Of a stretch of 8,126 nucleotides of DNA, positions 1 to 3,954 are shown piece by piece. Numbering within the stretch: the first letter of the stretch is position 1; each line of letters begins with the position of its first letter. The stretch covers positions 1 through 8,126 of the forward strand of contig JAISLO010000031.1 of NCBI GenBank assembly GCA_031290815.1, given 5' to 3'. Both the position numbers and the translations under genes were made by a program. The notes below the pieces were generated by a model. It ran no database searches and had not been told where the DNA came from. It saw nothing but the letters and a program-made list of their open reading frames with translations. Source of the stretch: Synergistaceae bacterium (GTDB lineage: Bacteria > Synergistota > Synergistia > Synergistales > Synergistaceae).

Positions 1-170
1 GATATCAAATCAAGACCGATCCGGCGAGCGGCATCAAAAACGACCCGAACGAGTGGGCTCAGGAGCACTGCAAACCAAGGTATATACTTGACCTGCTGTT
101 GTCCGTCATCGCGGTCAGCGTGGAGACGGCGAGGATTGTGACTGGGTTGCCGAGATTGGAACGGTCATGA
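1..170 (+). CDS. C-terminal end of a type ISP restriction-modification / helicase-methyltransferase protein (partial)
   Basis: The reading frame is open from base 3 to the TGA at 168-170, giving 55 residues. It begins YQIKTDPASGIKNDPNEW and continues with a PRYILDLLL segment and a SVETARIVTGLP tail. I recognise this pattern (Y-Q-x-x-T-D, G-I-x-N-D-P-N-x-W, PRYI-x-DL, V-S-x-x-T-x-x-I-V-x-x-LP) as the extreme C-terminus of the large COG4889-type predicted helicases and type ISP restriction-modification enzymes, which combine nuclease, helicase, methyltransferase and target recognition in one chain. Everything catalytic lies left of the window, so integrity and activity cannot be judged. The stop overlaps the next start as ATGA, implying translational coupling. 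Base composition is close to even GC, richer than the next 2 kb. Family assignment is from memory of conserved residues, not a search. Confidence 0.7.
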   Translation, partial: YQIKTDPASGIKNDPNEWAQEHCKPRYILDLLLSVIAVSVETARIVTGLPRLERS

Positions 171-403
171 AATCCCCGTTTGAGCTTTTGATACGACGAC
201 CAATTATTGATATTCTGATTGGCGACAAGAATCTGGACGGAGAAACCTCGGATCTTATAAGCAATAGAACAATGCCATATTTAACTGGTTCAAAAATTTG
301 TGACATTTCTACGATGTTCGGGTATCCGCAAACAGGTACAGGCGCGAGTCGTTGGACATATATGAGTGATTTGCTCAAGTATTCTATAGAAAAGAAGAAT
401 TGA
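167..403 (+). CDS. Short protein resembling the N-terminal region of AbiJ-like abortive-infection proteins, probably truncated
   Basis: This 78-residue product starts at the ATG inside the ATGA overlap with the upstream type ISP gene, a strong argument that the start is real and coupled. Visible features are an N-terminal helix-like segment (SPFELLIRRPIIDILIGD), then MPYLTGSKICDISTMFGYP at about 36-54, then SRWTYMSDLLKYSIEKK at 61-77. The order 'PYLtG..ic.is..FG' then 'SRW.Y..dLL.y.I' is what I recall from N-terminal domains of abortive-infection family proteins, which usually run to about 250-300 residues with a HEPN-like C-terminal domain. Here the chain stops straight after the N-terminal domain. 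Another frame stays open from 370 to 468 and could be a frameshifted remainder, but no Abi C-terminal domain is visible. It may be a truncated remnant or a stand-alone small domain. The composition is more AT-rich than the upstream gene. Confidence 0.55.
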   Translation: MKSPFELLIRRPIIDILIGDKNLDGETSDLISNRTMPYLTGSKICDISTMFGYPQTGTGASRWTYMSDLLKYSIEKKN

Positions 404-550
404 ATCGGGCAATTTGGGTAAGCATACGTGCATATATAGTTGATAGGTTAAAAGAATTGGAAAGTTGATGACACAAAAATCTGCGGGAACTGTCGTTTAA
501 TTATACGCGCTATTAGTTTCTGAACACGTTAAGAGAGGGTTTTCGGACTA

Positions 551-2107
551 ATGATTGATTGTAAAGCATTTGCGAGAAAGATTGCCGAGCGCTTTCCTGT
601 TTCTACGGATAGCCTTCCAACCAATAATTGGCTTGGGAGGTTAATCAAAAACGGAATATCTCCCCAAACAACTCTTGGGAAGAAAAAAATCGCGACGCCG
701 GATTGGAACCCCAAAAAAATTTTCAGTCCTGATTCAAATTACATGTTTATCAGGCGTATTGCGTGTTTATTGGCTTCAGGCATGGCAAATAAAGCTGATT
801 CGTTAATCAAAGATGCTAAAGAAAAGCAGTCGCTTGAACTTGTTGAGGAAGCGTCGCGAATGATCCAATATGCATTACCTGACATACAAGAATTGTGGAA
901 CCAAAAAGATATTTCGTCCTTTGCTGTTGCCTCATCTTTTGCTGTCGCAGGTTTTTATACAATATTGATGATTGCTGACTGTCAGGACAGAGTAACTTTC
1001 CCAGTAAATGAGGGGAATTTCACAGTACGCCTTACGCCAACATTTGATATCCCCATTATTGCTGGATATCCAAGCGCAGACATTCTTTTTTCTATATTTG
1101 TCATGACCCGGATTGACATATTCTCTCGTATTTCCGTGCTGTGCGAAAATTACAAAGGGAAAAAACCGCACGATTTGTCTGATTTCGCTGAATTTTTCAG
1201 CGACGACGCAATAACTACCACTTTCCTGAACAGATTATTTTTTCTGTCGAAAATATCTAACATCGAACCCCAAAACTGGCAACATTACCGAAAGCCTGCT
1301 TTTTTCTGGTGGGAGATCAAACGTGAAGTAGATAAGGGAGTACTGAACGAGTTGTATCCGGTTACTGAAAAAAAGTACCATGCGTCCATGCCCGCAAATT
1401 TGCCGCCGTCCTATCAGATACGCCAGGAAATTTTAAAAAACATCACTTATAAGTTGTGGCCTGGGCTTTCGGAAGTCCAGTGGAAAGAAAACAATTTAAT
1501 CGGATTGCGCCTCTTGCCAATGCCTGATCAAAGTATTATGGCAATTTCTCGCCTTAAATATAAAGATTTTCCTTTGGTATTTGAAATTGTTCTTCACATG
1601 CCATCCATAAGAAACGATGTTGCCTGGGATTTTCGTAGAGTACGAGCGGAAAAAAAATACATATCCGCTTGGCATCTTTCACCGGTTATGGAAGCGATCC
1701 GTATGTGTGTCGCTCCAAGGGAATTCAAAATCAGGGGCAACAGAGTGCCATTAGGGTATGTGACCGGTTCCAGAAAACCATCATCACGTAAAGGAGACAT
1801 CGCCATCACATATCTGCCAAAATATCGAATATTGGATGCGAAAAAAACCAAAGAAGACGAAGACACAACTCAGGCCACAAAGGACATTTCGCGTAAAATA
1901 CGGAGCGGTCACCAAGTGGCGGCATTCCTGCGCCAACTGCCGATAGAGCAAAAAGCAAGCGAAGCCGCTAGAATGAATGCTCAAAAACGAGGAATTCTTC
2001 TCCCCGAGACGGGCTATACTTTCGTAAAACCACATACTAGAGGTGAATTTCACGGTAAAAAAATTTATCGAATTATGAACGAAAGAAATTCAAAGAATAA
2101 TCAGTAG
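551..2107 (+). CDS. Unrecognised 518-residue protein of the accessory region (possible defence or mobile-element protein)
   Basis: I do not recognise a full-length family. The ATG is preceded by AGAGAGGG at 531-538, a usable but slightly distant ribosome-binding site. The protein is rich in Lys, Ile and aromatic residues. Residues about 122-145 form a hydrophobic stretch opening with a tandem SSFAVA hexapeptide, possibly one membrane-associated or buried helix. Residues about 260-275 carry an FFWWE motif. The C-terminal part has a DIAITYLPKYR strand (416-426), a charged low-complexity linker (429-440), then HQVAAFLRQLP (454-464) and GYTFVKPHTRG (488-498). This tail (H-x-V-x-x-x-L-R, S-x-x-A-R, LP-x-GYTFV-x-PH-x-RG) recalls a domain I have seen at the ends of uncharacterised phage and island proteins; this is memory, unverified. 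No Walker A, helicase, DDE, recombinase or clear nuclease motif is visible. Composition is AT-rich, with several A7-A8 runs in Lys codons, unlike the genes after 2935. It stands alone, 83 bp after the preceding defence-type fragments. Confidence 0.75.
   Translation: MIDCKAFARKIAERFPVSTDSLPTNNWLGRLIKNGISPQTTLGKKKIATPDWNPKKIFSPDSNYMFIRRIACLLASGMANKADSLIKDAKEKQSLELVEEASRMIQYALPDIQELWNQKDISSFAVASSFAVAGFYTILMIADCQDRVTFPVNEGNFTVRLTPTFDIPIIAGYPSADILFSIFVMTRIDIFSRISVLCENYKGKKPHDLSDFAEFFSDDAITTTFLNRLFFLSKISNIEPQNWQHYRKPAFFWWEIKREVDKGVLNELYPVTEKKYHASMPANLPPSYQIRQEILKNITYKLWPGLSEVQWKENNLIGLRLLPMPDQSIMAISRLKYKDFPLVFEIVLHMPSIRNDVAWDFRRVRAEKKYISAWHLSPVMEAIRMCVAPREFKIRGNRVPLGYVTGSRKPSSRKGDIAITYLPKYRILDAKKTKEDEDTTQATKDISRKIRSGHQVAAFLRQLPIEQKASEAARMNAQKRGILLPETGYTFVKPHTRGEFHGKKIYRIMNERNSKNNQ
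914..949 (+). repeat. Tandem 18-bp repeat coding for SSFAVA twice
   Basis: Two adjacent 18-bp units lie inside the 518-residue protein at residues 122-133 (914-931 and 932-949). They differ at four positions, all third codon positions, so both encode Ser-Ser-Phe-Ala-Val-Ala. The duplicated hexapeptide opens the most hydrophobic stretch of the protein. Confidence 0.8.
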
Positions 2108-2330
2108 GGCACATTGGCATAACTGAACGGTCAAGCCAAACGGAATATACAAAACCACAGGGGAATGGCTTGTTCATTCAAGCGTGTCATCAGTAGGCAG
2201 GAAGGATACTCGGAAGTATATATACAATAGCCTAAAATATTTCCCATGATACCGTACTTAACAACGTACAGAATGATTCCCCTGGGAATCGTAAACCCGC
2301 TTATAACAGGCGTTTAAGGCGTTATTTAGG
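2108..2330. other. Intergenic AT-rich stretch between the unknown gene and the tRNA-like 3' end; no gene seen
   Basis: No reading frame here has a plausible start and coding character. Small inverted repeats are present. CAAGCCA near 2132 faces TGGCTTG near 2167 across a wide loop, and ATACT-CGGA-AGTAT near 2206-2219 could form a short hairpin. Neither is followed by a T-run, so neither is a convincing terminator for the upstream gene. If 2331-2348 is an attachment site, this stretch is the end of the inserted element, where recombinase and excisionase arm sites would be expected. Confidence 0.5.
2275..2290. repeat. 16-bp dyad, GATTCCC-CT-GGGAATC
   Basis: Seven-base arms are perfectly complementary around a two-base centre. 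The spacer is too short for an RNA hairpin with full arms, although six pairs with a four-base loop are possible. This suits a site for a dimeric DNA-binding protein better than a terminator. It lies 40 bp left of the tRNA-like 3' end, so a recombinase, excisionase or repressor site is possible but unproven. Confidence 0.45.
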
Positions 2331-2348
2331 TTCCAGCCACCGCCACCA
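2331..2348 (+). other. tRNA 3'-end-like sequence with CCA; candidate attachment (att) site of an integrated island
   Basis: The block TTCCAGCCACCGCCACCA can be read as a T-stem 3' strand (CCAGC), a seven-base acceptor 3' strand (CACCGCC), a discriminator A and an encoded CCA. GGCGGTG would be the matching 5' acceptor strand, a start typical of elongator tRNA-Met-like genes. No 5' acceptor strand, D-arm, anticodon arm or normal T-loop lies upstream here, so this is not an intact tRNA. Islands and prophages commonly insert at tRNA 3' ends and leave such a short copy at one border. An intrinsic terminator begins 24 nt downstream, as after a tRNA gene, and base composition changes from AT-rich defence-like genes on the left to GC-rich genes further right. 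The tRNA identity and att role are inferred. Confidence 0.4.
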
Positions 2349-2371
2349 ACACACAATTTAAGACAAGTTGT

Positions 2372-2415
2372 AAAAGGCTCTGAACTTAGAAGTATCAAAG
2401 GTTCAGAGCCTTTTT
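2372..2415 (+). terminator. Strong intrinsic terminator (14-bp perfect stem plus T-run)
   Basis: AAAAGGCTCTGAAC (2372-2385) pairs perfectly with GTTCAGAGCCTTTT (2401-2414) across a 15-nt loop, and the sequence continues TATTT. With A's on the 5' side and T's on the 3' side it could work in both directions. It may originally have ended the transcript of the tRNA gene whose 3' end appears at 2331-2348, and it would insulate the downstream genes from the island. Confidence 0.85.
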
Positions 2416-2424
2416 ATTTCCTAC

Positions 2425-2448
2425 GGAAATAGATTCGCCTCTATTTCC
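2425..2448. repeat. Perfect 9-bp hairpin GGAAATAGA / TCTATTTCC, 6-nt loop
   Basis: GGAAATAGA (2425-2433) pairs with TCTATTTCC (2440-2448) around TTCGCC. It directly follows the main terminator and has no T-run after it, so by itself it is not a classical terminator. Confidence 0.6.
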
Positions 2449-2456
2449 ATCGCTGC

Positions 2457-2487
2457 CCCTCTGTACTTATGGCGCAGAGGGTCTTTT
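2457..2487 (+). terminator. Second terminator-like hairpin
   Basis: CCCTCTG (2457-2463) pairs with CAGAGGG (2475-2481) across an 11-nt loop and is followed by TCTTTTC. The stem is GC-rich but short and the T-run is interrupted. It is plausible as a back-up terminator to the one at 2372-2415. Confidence 0.5.
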
Positions 2488-2566
2488 CAATTTCAGGTTA
2501 GGATTACCGCGATCAATGAGATGGTACGCGACGTGCCGTGTGGGTGTTGAATGGGTTGTGTGGTCG

Positions 2567-2630
2567 GTAGGGGCGAATGTGGATGTAGGGGCGAATGTGG
2601 ATGTAGGGGCGAATAATTATTCGCCCCTAC
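2567..2630. repeat. 18-bp direct repeats running into a perfect 28-bp palindrome (interspersed-repeat-like element)
   Basis: GTAGGGGCGAATGTGGAT occurs twice in tandem (2567-2584, 2585-2602). A third partial copy of 12 bases then becomes the left arm of a perfect palindrome at 2603-2630, with half-site GTAGGGGCGAATAA. The GTAGGGGCGAAT core therefore appears three times in one orientation and once inverted. The self-complementary TAGGGGCGAAT...ATTCGCCCCTA form recalls short palindromic interspersed repeats (REP- or MITE-like) in many bacterial genomes; that link is from memory. No transposase is nearby. The repeats impose a VGANVD-type repeat on the frame 2516-2800, which I regard as non-coding. 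Confidence 0.8.
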
Positions 2631-2866
2631 TGATAATCATATCCTTATCAGACGTACGGAACGGCGATGGTGAACATTCGGATTATACGGCATTATTTCA
2701 TTTTAAAGGAACAGCTTTGTCCGTTTATGCGCAAAATCTTGATCTGGCGCTGAACTGGCCAAATTATCCCTCACATAAGGAACATGCGAAAAGAGCTTGA
2801 ATTGACAACAGTGATCCGCCTAAATGAGAACAAACTGAAAAAATGCGGGATTCCAACGTTTCTTTT
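2631..2866. other. Gene-free stretch upstream of the transporter promoter; nothing convincing seen
   Basis: A plus-strand frame runs through this stretch (2516-2800), but it starts without a ribosome-binding site, is driven by the repeat cluster at its front and resembles nothing I know. A consensus-like TTGACA at 2802-2807 has no -10 at normal spacing. Composition is intermediate between the AT-rich left and the GC-rich right. Confidence 0.4.
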
Positions 2867-2875
2867 TGTTATAAT
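2867..2875 (+). promoter_or_regulatory. Extended -10 promoter (TGTTATAAT)
   Basis: A perfect TATAAT (2870-2875) carries the upstream TG of an extended -10 element at the right position. No good -35 hexamer is present at 16-18 bp, which extended -10 promoters tolerate. Start of transcription would be near 2882, giving the EamA-family transporter a leader of about 85 nt. Confidence 0.55.
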
Positions 2876-2929
2876 GAGTCCATTGTCAATGTTGCCGTGG
2901 AGTGGTCTGCGAAGGGCGGTGAGGCTGGG

Positions 2930-2980
2930 ATGACTTGTCAGGGGAGAGAACGCGCGATTTTCGCGCCATGCGGGGTTTGA
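2930..2980 (+). CDS. Possible 16-codon leader ORF overlapping the transporter start
   Basis: ATG at 2930 follows GAGG at 2921-2924 with a 5-nt spacer and reads MTCQGRERAIFAPCGV before the TGA at 2978-2980. It is in a different frame from the transporter and ends 10 nt beyond the transporter's ATG at 2968. Its ribosomes would cross the hairpin at 2952-2966. It is too short to support by coding statistics, so it rests on its Shine-Dalgarno and position alone. Confidence 0.25.
   Translation: MTCQGRERAIFAPCGV
2941..2970 (+). promoter_or_regulatory. Ribosome-binding site separated from the ATG by a stem-loop
   Basis: GGGGAGAG (2941-2948) is a good Shine-Dalgarno but lies 19 nt before the ATG at 2968, too far in linear sequence. 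Between them GCGCGA (2952-2957) pairs with TCGCGC (2961-2966) around a TTT loop. If this hairpin forms, about 4 unpaired nucleotides remain between Shine-Dalgarno and ATG. The arrangement either restores start-site spacing or makes initiation structure-dependent. Confidence 0.4.
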
Positions 2981-3858
2981 GGAGAGATCGAATACTGCCG
3001 GCCGTCGTCCTGACGGCGGGGGTGTTATGCGTTTGCACGTCTGCGGTGTTCGTTAGGCTCGCGGAAGCGCACCCCATTGTCAAGTGCGCGTACAGGCTTG
3101 GGATCGCGTCTCTGATAATCGTTCCTCCAGCCCTTCTGATGCATTGGAGAGATTATACGACGCTGACCCGAAAGGACCTTGCAGTCGGGGTTCTCTCCGG
3201 TTTCTTTCTCGCCTTGCACTTCGCCGCGTGGATAACATCTCTCGATTACACGACGGTTGCGTCGAGCCTCGTGCTCGTCAATACCGCTCCTGTATGGGTC
3301 GCCCTCATTAACGCGCTCGCCGGCAGGGGGATGCCGACCAGGATCATGCTGGTGTGCATAACGATGAGCATAATAGGAACCTCGATGGTGGGTTACGGGG
3401 ATATCACCTTCAGCGGAAGGGCAGTCTACGGGGACGCGCTGGCGCTTGCCGGCGCCGTCGCGGTGTCCCTATATATATTCTGCGGCGGCGAGCTTCGGCA
3501 AAAACTGGGACTGCTGCCGTATGTGGCGATCTGCTACGGGACGGCTGCCGTGGTCATGTGGATCGCGTCGTTGAGCATGGGGCTGGCGATGAGGGGTTTC
3601 TCATGGACTACCTGGGGCTCATTCGTGGGGATGGCGGTCATCGCGCAGGTGTGCGGGCATAGCTGCTATAACTGGGCGCTCGGGCGCTTCAGCACCGGGA
3701 CGGTCTCCATCGTGCTGCTCGGCGAGCCCGTTGCAGGCTCGTTGTTCGCTTACTTTATGTTTAACGAGACCATAACGCCCATAAATCTCGCCGGGTGCGC
3801 GGTTCTGATGTTCTCCATCGCCCTCCTGTCGGCTAAATCCGACAAACAGCGCGTGTGA
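2968..3858 (+). CDS. EamA-family (drug/metabolite transporter superfamily) membrane permease
   Basis: This integral inner-membrane protein of 296 residues has about ten hydrophobic segments arranged as two EamA repeats. The first opens with the PAVVLTAGVLCVCTSAVFVRLAEAHP segment seen in residues about 11-36. The second begins at the GDALALAGAVAVSLYIF segment after a GRAVY hinge and ends with GEPVAGSLFAYFMFNE, the hallmark of the last helices of the family. These proteins export or exchange small metabolites; the substrate cannot be read from sequence. I prefer ATG 2968 because it leaves a short basic N-terminus before the first helix, as is usual. A TTG at 2935 is in frame and would add 11 residues, with only a weak GGGA upstream. 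The leader is unusual, with a stem-loop and a short overlapping ORF. The gene is the first of the GC-rich block and stands 96 bp before glgB. Confidence 0.88.
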   Translation: MRGLRRDRILPAVVLTAGVLCVCTSAVFVRLAEAHPIVKCAYRLGIASLIIVPPALLMHWRDYTTLTRKDLAVGVLSGFFLALHFAAWITSLDYTTVASSLVLVNTAPVWVALINALAGRGMPTRIMLVCITMSIIGTSMVGYGDITFSGRAVYGDALALAGAVAVSLYIFCGGELRQKLGLLPYVAICYGTAAVVMWIASLSMGLAMRGFSWTTWGSFVGMAVIAQVCGHSCYNWALGRFSTGTVSIVLLGEPVAGSLFAYFMFNETITPINLAGCAVLMFSIALLSAKSDKQRV

Positions 3859-3876
3859 AGCGACGACTGATGCCAT

Positions 3877-3896
3877 AAGGCAGCGGCTTGCTTTTC
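3877..3896 (+). terminator. Weak terminator-like hairpin after the transporter gene
   Basis: AAGGCAG (3877-3883) can pair with TTGCTTT (3888-3894) around CGGC using two G-U pairs, and T-rich sequence follows (TTTTCTTATTT). The stem is weak, so partial read-through into glgB is possible. No convincing separate promoter for glgB is visible in the 96-bp gap. Confidence 0.3.
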
Positions 3897-3954
3897 TTAT
3901 TTCGACGGCGGTTTTTGCTTTGCCGGTTCGTTGAACATCATGGGAGTGATTTAA

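Noticed and set aside
683..719. A7 runs as programmed frameshift sites in the 518-residue protein
   Set aside because: The zero frame continues open for the whole gene, so the runs are explained by Lys codons in AT-rich DNA.
1796..1843. PD-(D/E)xK-like nuclease motif (D416 ... D429-A-K431) in the 518-residue protein
   Set aside because: Spacing is roughly possible, but the residues sit at the start of a charged low-complexity linker without the expected hydrophobic strand pattern.
2270..2348. Intact tRNA or tmRNA gene
   Set aside because: Only the 3' end matches. No 5' acceptor strand, D-arm or anticodon arm could be folded, and the T-loop is not canonical.
2567..2602. CRISPR array
   Set aside because: The 18-bp units are directly adjacent with no spacers, and no cas gene is present.
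2516..2800. 94-codon plus-strand frame
   Set aside because: It has no ribosome-binding site, its front is the translated 18-bp repeats and palindrome, and the rest has no coding character.
2802..2875. TTGACA at 2802 paired with TATAAT at 2870 as one promoter
   Set aside because: The hexamers are 62 bp apart; the -10 is better explained as an extended -10 element acting alone.
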